This document shows, piece after piece, positions 1 to 11,237 of a DNA stretch of 64,000 nt. Where the stretch lies: NCBI RefSeq assembly GCF_030253575.1, contig NC_080567.1, positions 33,061,501 through 33,125,500 of the forward strand. Reading direction: 5' to 3'. Under the pieces are notes generated by a model. That model did no database searches. It was given only the letters and a program-made list of their open reading frames with translations, and was not told the origin of the DNA. The number at the start of each line of letters is the position of its first letter. The stretch's first letter is position 1. Origin of the DNA: Rhododendron vialii (taxonomy: Eukaryota; Streptophyta; Magnoliopsida; Ericales; Ericaceae). The translations under genes and the position numbers were made by a program.

Positions 1-30
1 ATCGACAGGCGGTGAAATATGGTACAAACA

Positions 31-552
31 GGGTGGCCGCCACTCCTCACCTCCACCTCTCCCCTTCCTCCGGCCTCTCTCTTCTTCACCTCCTAGTCTT
101 GTCGTGCTCCATTTGCGCTGCTTGTCCGGCCTTGTTGGGGCCGATCTAGTGAAGATTTGAAAATAGGATGGCTTGGCTTAGTTCATCCAGCAAATAAGCC
201 GACGGATCCATTGCGGCGGCTTTCGGCAACAGCGTCCTTGGCTGGGTTTTTTTAATTTTCATGTCTCTTTTTGGTTTCGTTTATTTTGGATTTTGTTAGT
301 TTGGTTCTCTCCCTTTAATAGGACTGGTGTTCTTTTGGTTATCTTTGCCATAGCTGAGGGTATGTGTTGCTCTCTCTCATGGCCGATTAGCTGGCAAAAC
401 CTGGTTGCGAGGCTTCAGTGGGTAATCTTGGGTAGCTAAGCCTCTTATTTGGTTATTTACTCCCCTTGGGACGATATCCAACTTCAATGTATATTCGGCT
501 GTTTTCTAATATAATACAACTCCTACCATTTTGGCAAAAAAAAAAAAAAGGA
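31..552 (+). mobile_element. LINE-type 3' tail with poly(A), copy A
   Basis: The stretch has no useful ORF, ends in a run of about 14 A (537-550), and just before that carries an AATATAATACAACTCC stretch like the 3' untranslated tail of a plant LINE. The same tail is at 47211-47730, so it predates the segmental duplication. The ORF2 part is absent (5' truncation, usual for LINEs). An expressed retrogene tail is a less likely alternative. Confidence 0.55.
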
Positions 553-2462
553 ATAATGTTGCATGCAAATGGTAGAAATTGAAATGTGAAAATCACTATT
601 CAATCGCGGATATGCATGGACTATTATTGTTTATCTTATACAAGCAATAAACACTAATCAGGACCACCGTTTCAGCGGATCTAGTAAGTATTAGGCTTGT
701 TGGTTTCTTTCAGTGGCTTTACAGGTCCCCATCAGGCGCCTTTCACGCGCAGGGCATGAGTTCGAATCTCATTGCCTTCGTTTTTCTTTGTATTATTAGT
801 ATTAATAATTTTCTTTTGAACAGTATTAATATTCAAATCTAATTTCTCTCGGTAGCACCCACATTCAAACTCAGCACCCCCAAAACCTTAAGCACTCAGG
901 TATCACCGCATTACTTAGTTGCTTTAATTTTCATCCTTTATATTGCAACTTTATATATTTTTTGTAAGAGATCATAACTTTAAAAAAAAAAATGCGAATT
1001 ATAAATTCTTATCCCAGCCTGGGACCGAAATGTTTAAATAGGAAAACACTTCGATATGTCATTTTTATTGGCTTACTCAACTAATGGATTTTAGGAATAG
1101 TATTTATAACACTACGGTTCCGTTCCGCTAAGAGAAATAAGTACTTATTTCAAATACATAAAGTCTAATGGTACAGATATAAAATCGGTACAAGTGGGCA
1201 CAAATCCATTTTTGGGCCCATTTTGGGTCTAAAAAAAATGATCGGAACCGCTCATTTTATTTAAAATACTTTGCTTATGGTCCTTACAAAAAATAAGCTC
1301 AATCCGGTATCAGTAAAAGCGTTTACGAAACATCCAAACTTTGCTCTAGAATTCAGGCTTGAATTCTGGGACAAAGTTGAACATTTTGTAGGTCCCTTAA
1401 ACGCTTGTAGAAGTAACCTCAGTGTTTCACTATATTTACTGAATTTCCATCCTAAAGTTAGTTTGTGAGAGGGACAATTTCGATCCATTAGATTGGGTAG
1501 ATTGGATGGTTGAGATGGCAGGAAAAGGAGTATTATTTTGGAATCTTAGATACCTCCCCTCCCTTGTTATATGGATATAGGCAGAAATCAGTCCCTATTT
1601 CTAGTCCACGGTTGAACCAAGTTGGGTGTGAATGAGCTAAGGCTCCAAAAGTTCACAAACATTACTTCATTAAATTGGAGACATCTTGATCAGATTTGCA
1701 GCACATGTAGAATGAGGGCTGCTGTGATATGATAGATGCATATCCGATAATCTTCAACAACTTTGAACTGAATCAGTTGAGTTGAAGCTAGAAAAACATT
1801 TTATCGATCGTGTATTGTGTTTTTTCAACCTCATGATAATTTTATTTGAAAGTTTATTTGACTTACATTTTTGTAACCAAATAAGGGTCCCTATTATAAT
1901 TTCGCCAAACGTCCTGAAGATATCAGGGCCGGCTTTGACACCAGCTGAAGTTTCAAGTAAGAAAATTGACAAATTGTGCCTTGGTCCAAGCATGCCATGA
2001 GAAACAAGGGACCGGTGAAATACACCTGGTGAGTTCTTTGATATCGCAAGCATGATGTTCTTCCAAATTCTTAAAATTTTAGGGCTGTAACATTTGCACC
2101 CACGAAAATACCAAATGAGAATCTCACATCATCGGATATTGCTTGCTTTCATTCCAGACAAATCGAAAACCTGTTTGGCTAGCAAACTGCTTCCGAAAAC
2201 AGTTTCCCGACAAAAATTAGGAAAACAATTCACTTTCAGGCAAACACCAAGACGTCGGAAACTATTTCACACAAGAATGAAAACGTCGAGTATTTTCGAA
2301 CATTTCATTGTCATTGCATCTGAAACCACGAAAAACGAAAACCCAAAACGACAACAATACCCAAGCAGAAAATACAACATATAATGCAAAACAAAAATAA
2401 AGAAAAACAGAAAATACAACATCCAACGGGAAACAAACAGAACAATTTCAAACTAGATCGAC
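553..2462. other. Intergenic spacer, no gene recognised (copy A)
   Basis: AT-rich spacer 3' of the LecRK pseudogene. Short ORFs here, such as 1261-1488 on the minus strand, are also found in the duplicate at 48787-49014, but they carry no recognisable domain and the preservation is what general identity would give. Nothing else is supported. Confidence 0.6.
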
Positions 2463-4024
2463 TTAGGTTGTAATCCCGTGGGGAGAGGAAAACGAAACAG
2501 CGGCAGGAGAAGGATCAGAAGGCAGCGACTTTGCAACACTGTTATTGCTATTGCCACTATAGCTTGAAGACTGAACTTGACTGCTGCTCCCGGATGCGTA
2601 GAACGATGAATTAGCATAAGATCCGAAAGAATTTCCCTGAGGACCAAAAGACAATGGAACTTCAAAAATCAGCACCAGAATTGCTTGCCTGATGGAGGGC
2701 CTTTGGACCCAATCCGGGTTCGCACACCAAAGCCCAACAACCATCAAACACTCCATGATCTTTTCATCATATTCGACACCTAGTCTCGGGTCAACCGCCT
2801 CGAGAATTTTCCCATTTCGATACAGTTCCCACACCCAATCAACCATTTTGACCTCATTTTGCTGTGCATTGGGCTCAATGGGCCTCCTTCCACATGCTAT
2901 TTCAAATGCCACGACCCCGAAGTTGTAGACATCTGATTCCTTACTAGCTTTTTTCCCGTTATAAGACACTCTGTAGCCATGTAACCTCTGGTCCCCGCCA
3001 CAACTGTGGTCTCGACCTGTTCCTCGTGGTGGACCAGCCTAGCTAGCCCGAAATCTCCCAATTTGGCATTGAAATTCGAATCCAACATCACGTTGCTCGT
3101 TTTTATGTCCCTATGCACCACACACTGCTCCCATTCTTCGTGTAAATAGAACAATGCTAAGGCTAGGCCTTGCGCGATTTTGTATCTTATATCCCAAGTT
3201 AACAAACTTTTCGCCTTGAATAAATGAGAGTCCAGGCTTCCATTAGGCATGAACTCGTAAACTAGCAAGAGCTCGCCTTTATCGTGGCACCAGCCCATGA
3301 GTTGCACCAAGATCCTGTGCCTCAACTGACTGATGATTTTCACTTCCGATGCGTACTCTTTTAGGCCTTGTTTGGACTCCCTTGACACCCTCTTAATAGC
3401 AACGTCGGAATTCATTTCCTTTAGAAATCCTCAGTAAACCCCACCAAATCCCCCTGCTCCAAGTTTCCTTTCCTCCGAGAAATTTTCTGTCGCAATCTCC
3501 AATTCCTCATACGAGAATTTCCTAGCCCCGGTGCCCCTTTTGAATTCATCGTCCATTGATCGTTCTCGTATTGGTAATGGCTCGTCCTTTTTTCTCCACA
3601 ACCCTAAAAAAATCAAACCAATCAAAACCAACACACCAAAACCAACGCTCAATCCCACGACCAATCCCGTCTTGTCCCCCCCCCCTTTCCCGGCGTCTTT
3701 TCCTCCATCGTCGATTCCTAAACGAGAGCTATTAATCGCCCCTTCCGTGTCAGGCCCCCCCTGACACGGGCTCCCTCCTTTTCTCCCTTTTACCCTCACC
3801 TTCACCTGCTCTCTCTCTCTCACTTCAGTCTCACTCTCTCTTATTTTATTTTTTGTTATAAAATTTTAAATGTTTATAACTTTTTTTCAAGTACTTATTT
3901 TTAATAAATTTTATATTTTTGAAATCTACTCAACGAAACCTATCAAACGAGCCTAATACTGATGGTGAAATAATATAAAACAAAAAAACTATATTTTTGT
4001 GGTAGTTTAAACTGTCTAAAGAGA

Positions 4025-4301
4025 TTAAAAAATTAAGTGTTCCAAATTTAAATCTTTTTGAACCGGTGGAAAGATTTTAGTTTTCTTATCATTTTATCCT
4101 AAATAGTCATACTTAAATTTTGACTCAAGGGCTCTCGTTGATTAAGCCTAAGAAAATCATAGAATCAAATATCTCTTAGGGTTAATCAATGAGAGCCCTA
4201 GAGCCAAAATTTAATTATGACCATTTAGGATAAAATGATAAAAAAATAAAATCTTTCCACCGGTTCAAAAGGATTGAAATTTGGAACACGTAATTTTTTA
4301 A
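4025..4301. repeat. Palindromic MITE, family P, copy 1
   Basis: Two ~130-bp arms are inverted copies of each other. They start TTAAAAAATTAAGTGTTCC and end in its complement, with GAACCGGTGGAAAGATTTTA and its complement inside each arm. Further copies: 5196-5473, 5507-5758, 51378-51653, 52546-52822, 52857-53108 and 56064-56215. Confidence 0.75.
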
Positions 4302-4573
4302 TCATATTATCTCTTTGTTTTTAATTTTTTGGGCCCAATATATTATCTCTTTATTTTTATTTTTTTCCTTTATTTTTTTTAAACTTCTATATTTGAGTTT
4401 TCAAGTAAACTATGTATGTTGAATCCACTTAAATTTACTTTATATTTCTCTGAACAGTTAATAATGCAAACTGAAATCAAACTTTATTTAATTATAATTG
4501 AGTATATAAAATCAATACATGAACATAAATAAATAACACTAATTTAGTCAATATTTCCGCCAAATTGTGGTCG

Positions 4574-4948
4574 TCATCCCGACAGATCTATCTGCATTAC
4601 TTCGTACCACAATTGGAAGCATGCTTCATAAGGATGAGCCCATCCGTGTGCTTCATCTGATGCATTTGACCTCCACCATATGATGATGGATGGTACATGG
4701 TAATGAGGGTATAGGAAAACTTGCACGAAGTGATTGCCATTAATATGACCAATAGCTATATGTTTGGGCGCTGCGAATGGAACTGGATGGGAACTCAACG
4801 GCAAGTGAGTAAGACAACTCGAAGCAATCATATCGAATGTATGCAGTACAACGTTGTATGTTGATGCGATGACAAGTCCCAATGGTATAGAATCCATCCA
4901 ATGTTCCTTTGGTGCCGATGGCTGAAAGCAACGAAATCTTTGTAGCAC
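4574..4948 (-). pseudogene. OTU-like cysteine protease C-terminal fragment carried by the insertion
   Basis: The 124-codon ORF contains the pattern LGLVIASTYNVVL ... CLTHLPLS ... IAIGHINGNHFVQVFL. It resembles the C-terminal half of the OTU-like domains that plant MULE-type elements often carry; the His of NHFVQV would be the catalytic His. The N-terminal Cys-box half is absent and no transposase was seen beside it. The same fragment is at 51896-52300. The family call comes from remembered motif shape and needs a profile search. Confidence 0.5.
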
Positions 4949-5195
4949 CTGGTATACATAATCACGTTATGGATAAAACTGAGCGTACAGCACCCAATTT
5001 TGTTCAATCTATTGCAAGTTTGAACTAATGGTCATAATTAAATTTTTTTGAACCAACGGGCAATTCAGACAGTTTTAGACAGTTTGCGAATTTGAACCAA
5101 TGGTCATAATTAAATTTTTTTGAACCAACAGCCAACTTGGAATCAATGCTTAATTTTTTTAACTTTTTAGACAATTTATATATTTCAAAATATAG

Positions 5196-5473
5196 TTAAA
5201 AAATTAAGTATTCCAAATTTCAATCCGTTTGAACCAGTGGAAAGATTTTATTTTTTTATCATTTTATTCTAAATGGTCATAATTAAATTTTGATTCTACA
5301 ACTCTCGTTGAATAGCCCTAAGAAAATTCTAGAATCAAATATCTCTTAAGGCTAATCAACGAGAGCAATAGAGTTAAAATTTAATTATGACCATTTAGGA
5401 TAAAATGATCGGAAAACTAAAATCTTTCCACTGATTCAAATGGATTGAAATTTGAAACACTTAATTTTTTTAA
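5196..5473. repeat. Palindromic MITE, family P, copy 2
   Basis: Same arm structure as the 4025-4301 copy, full length, with scattered mismatches between the arms. Confidence 0.7.
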
Positions 5474-5506
5474 CCTTTTTAGACCGTTTATATATTTAAA
5501 AATATA

Positions 5507-5758
5507 GTTAAAAAATTAAAGTGTTCCAAATTTCAATCCGTTTGAACCGGTGGAAAGATTTTAGTTTCCTGATCATTTTATTCTAAATGGTCATAATTAA
5601 ATTTTGACTCTAGAGCACTCATTGATTAGCCCTAAGAGATATTTGATTCTACAAGTCCAAAAATTCATTATGACTATTGAAGATAAAATGATAAAAAAAA
5701 ACAAGATATTTCCACCGATTCAACCGGATTGAAAATCGGAACACTAAAATAATTTTAA
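5507..5758. repeat. Palindromic MITE, family P, copy 3 (internally shortened)
   Basis: It has the same terminal arm as the other copies, but the centre of the palindrome is partly deleted, leaving unequal arms. It lies 34 bp from copy 2. Confidence 0.6.
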
Positions 5759-7054
5759 AAAAAGAAAAAAAGAAAAAAGATACAGAGTACGTATAAACAT
5801 TAGTATTAATTAAATAAATAAAAAATAACAAGAAAATAGGTTCGGATATTTTTGGGCCAAGCGGGGTATTTTCGTAATAGGAGTGAACCCGTGTCGGGGG
5901 GTCTGACACAGGGGGTGCCATTAGTAATCTAAACGGGCAGTGGAAAATTCTCATGACTGGATGCTATTTTTTTCGTAGGACGACCCCGTTGAACCAGAGA
6001 AACCAAAAGTAACCCACTCTGGCAAATGAGCTCTTAGATCAACTAAGTGAATACAACACTAAGGTTTTTGGTGCTCGAATCGTACTTTATCCGGGCTTCA
6101 TTTTTTTTCCCCAAAAAAATACCACTCTCCCAAAACTGATTTTTCACAGACTTCATAGTGTTGATATTTATACCCACATGATTGATGGGAAAACTGGTTT
6201 CCCATGTGTTTCTATTAGTATCGAATTCCACTGCAACAAACGTAGATGTTCCATTCTCATTAACCAGGCCAAGTCCACCGCCATCCAAGTCCGGTGGAAT
6301 GTTAGAACCATTAGGAGAAAGGAAAAAGGTAATCCCTTCGCCGTAGTTTTCTCCTAGAATCAGGAAGGAGAAATTCATGCTGAAGTCCGTGAGATCTCCC
6401 ATGGCGCTGTCCCACAAGTGAAGGGGTTGGAAATAGGTGGCGCGGCCAATCTTATATTGGAGAAATGAAGTGTTGGTGTAGTCATTTGGGTCTGGAGTGA
6501 GTTGGATGCCATTGGCGGAGATGTAAGCGCCCATCTCCGGTAGTGTTTATGGAGTTGAATGCCAATGAATTGTCCGGTGTTATGGATGGGAGACTGAATT
6601 CCAGAGGGGTTGCAAAAGGGATCAACAGAAAGAAGAAGAAGGTGAACATGGAGACAAAAAGAAGTGAAAGCTTAGTAGGTCATTGGAGATGGATTCTTAA
6701 AAGGTTATTGATCATTGTGGTTTGTTTCACACTTGGACTTGGTTCAAGCTTGCACTTTATAACATAACGAGTGAAATGTATGTTGGAAAAGTCACCAGTC
6801 GTAGCCCTATTCCGTTTGGATTTTGTGGGTGATTTTTAAGATTAATGAGTGGAGAAATATAGAGAAAATTTATTAGAGACCGTATTCAGGAGTTTTGAAA
6901 CCCAAAACGATCAAGGCCGATGATCTGAACCATGAAGCCTAATATGATAAGTGCTTCTGGTATTATCTAGTCTTGTAATCGCAAAAATTTGTAGTTCTTT
7001 TATCATAGTAAATTTCACACTAGCAGTAAACGTAGTGTTTCTTAGGTGAACCAC

Positions 7055-7175
7055 GTAAATTCGATGCTTCTATTTTTAAATTGTTTAATGCATTTGTAAA
7101 TTCGATGCTTCTATTTTTAAATTGTTTAATGCATTTGTAAGTTCGATGCTTCTATTTTTAAATTGCTTAATGCAG
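7055..7175. repeat. 41-bp minisatellite, three units, upstream of LecRK copy A
   Basis: Three consecutive units begin near 7055, 7096 and 7137, each starting GTAAATTCGATGCTTC. LecRK copy C has a similar three-unit array at about 54400-54520. The upstream region of LecRK copy B (46650-46710) has a single unit, so the expansion arose in the A/C lineage. Confidence 0.75.
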
Positions 7176-7844
7176 CACAACATTCTTATACGAAACTTTT
7201 TGCAACAAGAAACTAGAACGATTAATATTTGAGTTAGAGGTACTTCCTCTTTGAACAAACGAATTTGACAATTAATCTTGATTTTTCATTAATAAAAAAC
7301 AATCATCTTGCCCTATGACTTACATCCTTATTTATATTGATATTATTCTACCATTAAAAAAAAACTAAGAAACAACTAAAATAATGAAAAGTTAAATCTA
7401 AGTCTTAAAAAACAAGAAAATAATATAAAGAAAATAGAATCAATCTAAATAAGAAAACCTAATATTCTAGACAATTGCTGTTAAAACGAAAATATTTCTG
7501 GTAACAAAATAATTTAAAATTTACTAGGAAACGCGAGTAGCTACTGTATAATTTGAAGTTAACTTTTTAAGTCTCGTGGTTAGGCTAAATGTAAGCAGGT
7601 TAGCTAGCGCGGGTCGTTAACAATTTTTGTTTTCATGATTTGTGCAGCAATTATATAAGCTTCCATTTAGTAAACATTACCAGCTAAATAGATGATTGGA
7701 GGAGTAACTGATTTTTTCTATTTGATGATGATGATAGTATCACATTGGAAGAATGTATCCGCGGTGTCTATTATTACCAAATTCTCCAAAATTACAAGCC
7801 TCTCTCTCTTGGACTAACAAGCCTTGCCATACTTTTCAAAATTA

Positions 7845-7917
7845 CTATCATCATTGCTAGAGTTTCAATTTTCTTCGATGGCTGCCGCTAGCTGACTCTT
7901 AAGCAGTCAAAACTAAC

Positions 7918-7967
<50 letters not shown>

Positions 7968-8071
7968 TCATCATTGCTAGAGTTTCAATTTTCTTCTATG
8001 GCTGCCACTAGCTGACTCTGAAGCAGTCAAAACTAACAAGTCTCTCTCTCTGTTAAGCAGTCAAAACTAAC

Positions 8072-8114
<43 letters not shown>

Positions 8115-8115
8115 G
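7845..8115. repeat. CT microsatellites with a duplicated ~70-bp block
   Basis: (CT)n tracts at about 7919-7962 and 8072-8112 separate near-copies of a block containing ATCATTGCTAGAGTTTCAAT (7849 and 7969). Slippage or recombination at the CT tracts is the likely cause. The corresponding site in copy B (55230) lacks these tracts. The stretch 8116-8639 shows no gene. Confidence 0.8.
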
Positions 8116-8639
8116 CAAGTGTTCAAAGTCTTTGTTAATTGAGAGTCTTTGTTTATTTGAAGTCCTGTGATAAAGCATGCATATCTGTAATCGAATATAG
8201 AGAGCATTTTTTAACGGCAAAATTTTTTTTATTTATTTTGAAATTGTTACAAGACTAATATGAGCAAAGAAATAGCATTATGTTCAAAGAACAATCATCT
8301 ACCCAAACTGATATCCAAATCTACGATTGGCAAGAACCCAATTAAGAACACTCATTTGGGCAAAAGCCCAAACACCCTATATGAGTGTAATAATACTCAA
8401 ATCAGTACAAATTTAGCATAGTTAGTGTCAAAATGATGCTATGTCTTCGCATCTTCCACGCAAAACAACATTATTTATGTGGCTATGTAAATTAACTGGA
8501 AGATACAGTGCTTAATCACCAACAAGTTAGAAAAACAAGAAGGTAGTAGTAAGCAAACCATGTTTAAAAAGTCTATTGTGAGTTTCCTGCAGAATAAAAT
8601 GCAGAGAAGTACTGAGTATGAAGTCTGGAGGAAATCAAA

Positions 8640-9747
8640 CTGAGATGTAGTTGGCAAAACCAATAGATCGAAAACGTATTCCAATAGATCAAAAGGATGC
8701 CATGAGAAGAAAGAACTATTGCGTACTCCTTTATGAGTACATGGAAATTGGAAGCTTGGATTCCCATCTTCCAACGAAAAGCTTGTTGACATGGGGAACA
8801 AGATATAAAATTGCTCCAGGTTTGACCTTTGCATTGCGCTAGCTACACAAATAATATTAGGAGCACTGTGTGGTGCATAGGCAGGGGCGGAGCTATGTTG
8901 GGCCCCAGCTCCCCGAGCGTTCAAGTTTTAAAATTTTTATTTTGTACATACCTAATTTTGAATATTATTGATAATTATTCGTGTATAGCTACTTATAATC
9001 TTAATAATTTTGGTTCGATTTGATAAAAAAATCAATTATTTTACATTCTTATTTCTCAATTTCGCTCATAAATAAAAAAAATAAGCATGTGGCAGTTGAA
9101 TTAGCCTAAAGAATCATTTTAATGTACAAATGTAGTGAATCGAAAAGCAAAAGCCTTATGACATAATAAGTATATGTTCCGATAAAAAAAAATATCTTTT
9201 AGGCCGGCACCCCCGGACTCAAAATCTTGGCTCCGCCACTATGCATAGGGATGTAAAATCAAGCAATGTGATGTTGGACTCGAATTTCAATGCCAAATTG
9301 GGATTTTGGGTTTGCTAGGCTTGTTGATCCCAAAAAAGAGTCACAAACAACAATGGCGGCAGCGACAATAAGATACATCGCACCGGAATGTGTCAGATGT
9401 CTATAGCTTTGAAGTCGTGGCTTTGAAAATAGCGTGTGGCAGAGACCATAGGGTGAAAGAAGACGAGACAACAAATTTGGTGGAGGGGGAAACTGCTTGT
9501 AGCTGCAGAATTAAAACTGGGTAAACAATAAGCACGAAATGGAAAGATTGTCGGTCCTTGGTCTCCGGTGCATGTGCACCCATCCCCATAGCAAGCTCCG
9601 GCCTTCCATAAGAGAAGCGATTCATCAAGTTCTTAATTTTTCAGGCTCCATCGCCTTGTCTTCCATCGGCGATGCCCGTGGCAATGTTTTCGACTCCGAA
9701 TTTCATCTTCACCTCTTCCATTATCCAATGATGAATCCACTGTTTAC
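8640..9747 (+). pseudogene. LecRK kinase-domain fragment on the plus strand
   Basis: This strand encodes degraded LecRK kinase text: a hinge-region stretch (YEYMEIGSLDSHL, 8736-8774), SLLTWGTRYKIA, then CVVH interrupted by a MITE, then RDVKSSNVMLDSNFNAKLG (9249-9305) and a C-lobe/tail stretch with PSIREAIHQVLNF (9604-9642). Stops and small deletions disrupt it, and the lectin and N-lobe parts are absent. It is head-to-head with LecRK copy A. The LTR retrotransposon is inserted at its 3' end; the remaining codons resume at 20966 after the target duplication. A similar plus-strand fragment lies beyond LecRK copy B (46755-46990). Confidence 0.8.
8882..9241. mobile_element. hAT-type MITE, 360 bp, with 8-bp target duplication
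   Basis: Perfect 8-bp repeats TGCATAGG flank it at 8874-8881 and 9242-9249. Ends are CAGGGGCGGAGC and GGCTCCGCCACTA, imperfect inverted repeats of hAT type. Removing the insert and one repeat restores uninterrupted kinase text, so this is a bona fide insertion. No transposase is present. Confidence 0.85.
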
Positions 9748-10302
9748 TGTAGGGGTTCGATTTAGGAGGAAGGACCTTCGCCTGAACTTGTACTTCACTT
9801 CCGCTGCTCCGTTCCTCCGCCGATGGACCTGCAACAAGTCACTAAGGCTGGAATAGCCCTGTGACCCTCCGACGATCAAGTTAGATGTAAGGAGAGTTGC
9901 TTTTAGGTCTAGGGTTAGGGGAAGATGGCATACCTCTCAAAGATGAATATCCCTTTGTATTTATAGACCTAGGTTAACTTGGGCTCCAAGCCAGTGCGTG
10001 GAGGTCACGCTTAGGTAACCGCCCTTGGTGACATCATAGATGACGCCACGGGATAAGACGGTTACGAAGCACATGGGCAGATGATCCTTTTCGCCACGTA
10101 TCGCTCATGGTCCCCTCCTGCTATGCTGCATTCTGCCAAAAGTCCCAAGCGGAATGTACACCTCGGTAACTAGCCGAAGTGTAAACAGGAGACTTGACTC
10201 CGAGCGAGTAAACAGAAAGATATACACAGGCCCATGTCAATATGAGGCCTCGGTTGATGGTGGTCCGGTTATATTACCGAGACGATTACCGAAGCCTCCA
10301 CA
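9748..10302 (-). repeat. 3' LTR of element 1
   Basis: 555 bp, TG...CA, with no difference seen by eye from the 5' LTR at 20406-20960. It contains a minus-strand TATAAATA at 9958-9965, matching the LTR promoter position at 20616-20623. Confidence 0.95.
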
Positions 10303-10318
10303 ATAGCCCCTCAAGTCC
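10303..10318 (-). promoter_or_regulatory. Polypurine tract of element 1
   Basis: Immediately inside the 3' LTR, the minus strand reads purine-rich GACTTGAGGGGCTAT, the expected place for plus-strand DNA priming. The tract is short and imperfect. Element 2 has the same at 57705-57720. Confidence 0.55.
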
Positions 10319-10453
10319 CTGGAGCGTTGCACCTCTGCTTCAGGGTCTTGATCCTATCGTATGAGACATCAGGCCTTGATCTTTCTTTTTAGAGAATAAC
10401 CGAAGGGTGAAGTTGCTTCGGTAGATTTCGTTCAACCCGCGCCAGAGAAGAGC

Positions 10454-10702
10454 CACGTGTCAACTGTTGCCGAGATCTCAGAATCAAAAAGCTGCCTCGG
10501 CACGTGCCATGCCAGTTGATTGGTACGAAACGTCGCTTCGGTGACACGCGTCAACATGCCTAAGGTCCGAATATCCGGCGCCTGTCCTCAGTGCAGAGTC
10601 CTTGATACTAGCCGTTCGATGATAACACATGTCGATGATCTAACGGCTCAATGCACGACGCTTCGTTTCCCGCGCAGCTTTCCATCTCTATCAATATAAA
10701 TA
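10454..10702 (+). promoter_or_regulatory. Internal antisense promoter: TATA box with two upstream G-boxes
   Basis: TATAAATA at 10695-10702 on the plus strand lies ~130 bp upstream of a good 5' splice site (10829) and ~540 bp upstream of the antisense ATG. Two CACGTG cores at 10454-10459 and 10501-10506 are candidate G-boxes. Transcription from here would run opposite to the LTR promoter. The same motifs recur in element 2, with TATA at 58097-58104. Confidence 0.6.
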
Positions 10703-11237
10703 GGAGAGACAGAGGTGAGATCGTCACCCTTTCTTCTGCTTCTGAAGTCGAACCGCCGCCGCCGTATACTTCCAGCTTTCAGTCGAGATTTCAATCGTTT
10801 TGGTTGGGAGATCTTGCACAAACTTGAGGTATGTCGACCTTCTTGCTTTATTCTTCACGTTTTGACCATTGTTTTGAGTTTTTCGCTGTTTTCTTGCACT
10901 TGTTACGGCTGAGCAACCGCTCGCCACCGTCTGGTTCAAGGCGGCGCTGGGCTTCTCCAGCGTTGTTCACGCTATTACCGAGGTCTAAACTCATCCCGAG
11001 ACCTAGATTCATCCCGAGGCCAAAACTCATCCCGAGACCTAGACTCACCCTGATCCCAAGGGAAAGGACTTCTGTTTTTAGAAATTCTTCCGAGAGGGAA
11101 ACGCCTTTATAGGAAACGATTGTCCGAGGACTCCGGGGAGCGATGACCATTCCGCACTGAGCGCTAGACATTGATTTTTTCCCTGAGCACATAGCTAACG
11201 GGTTTTTGTATTCCTTTCCTTGGTTAGGCAGAAGCGA

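Larger units (their letters stand above)
3728..5929. mobile_element. MULE-like insertion inside LecRK copy A
   Basis: Relative to LecRK copy B, which is uninterrupted here (43400), ~2.2 kb is inserted. The ends show imperfect inverted repeats built around TGTGTCAG followed by a C-run (left 3728-3770, right 5890-5929). The left end contains its own small hairpin (CCGTGTCAGG / CCTGACACGG). The flanks taaacgaga (3719-3727) and taaacgggc (5930-5938) look like a 9-bp target duplication with two mismatches, as expected for Mutator-like elements. It carries an OTU-like fragment and three copies of a palindromic MITE. Class assignment is inference. Confidence 0.65.
2463..6649 (-). pseudogene. L-type lectin receptor kinase pseudogene, copy A (class IX-like)
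   Basis: The order on the minus strand is signal peptide and legume-lectin domain (6649-6043), a foreign insertion (3728-5929), transmembrane segment and juxtamembrane region (3823-3431), and kinase domain (3415-2463). The kinase keeps VVHRDIK, DFGLARL and C-terminal subdomains close to LecRK class IX. Lesions seen: about +4 nt near 6528 at the start of the lectin domain; a ~37-bp net deletion at ~6050, shared with copy C; the 2.2-kb insertion; an in-frame TGA at 3431-3433 just after the glycine loop; +2 nt near 2950 in the activation segment; and a ~39-bp loss in the C-terminal tail relative to copy C. A functional gene would act as a plasma-membrane pattern or carbohydrate sensor with a cytosolic Ser/Thr kinase. 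This copy cannot make that protein. Confidence 0.93.
31..7890. repeat. Segmental duplication, copy A (partner 47211-55262)
   Basis: Nearly the whole stretch reads in the same order and orientation as 47211-55262: LINE tail, spacer, broken LecRK with its internal insertion, and LecRK upstream region. Differences are scattered substitutions plus a few clean indels, for example a 268-bp MITE present only in copy B and ~210 bp around 3661-3870 missing from copy B. Homology fades near the CT microsatellites at about 7890. The right border was estimated by eye. Confidence 0.9.

Noticed and set aside
700..790. tRNA-like stretch with GAGTTCGAATCTC (also at 48240-48310)
   Set aside because: A T-arm-like hairpin is present, but no matching acceptor, D-arm or anticodon arm can be drawn. 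At most a SINE or tRNA relic.
1261..1488. 75-codon minus-strand ORF preserved in both duplication copies
   Set aside because: The whole region is nearly identical between copies, so preservation carries no weight; no domain recognised.
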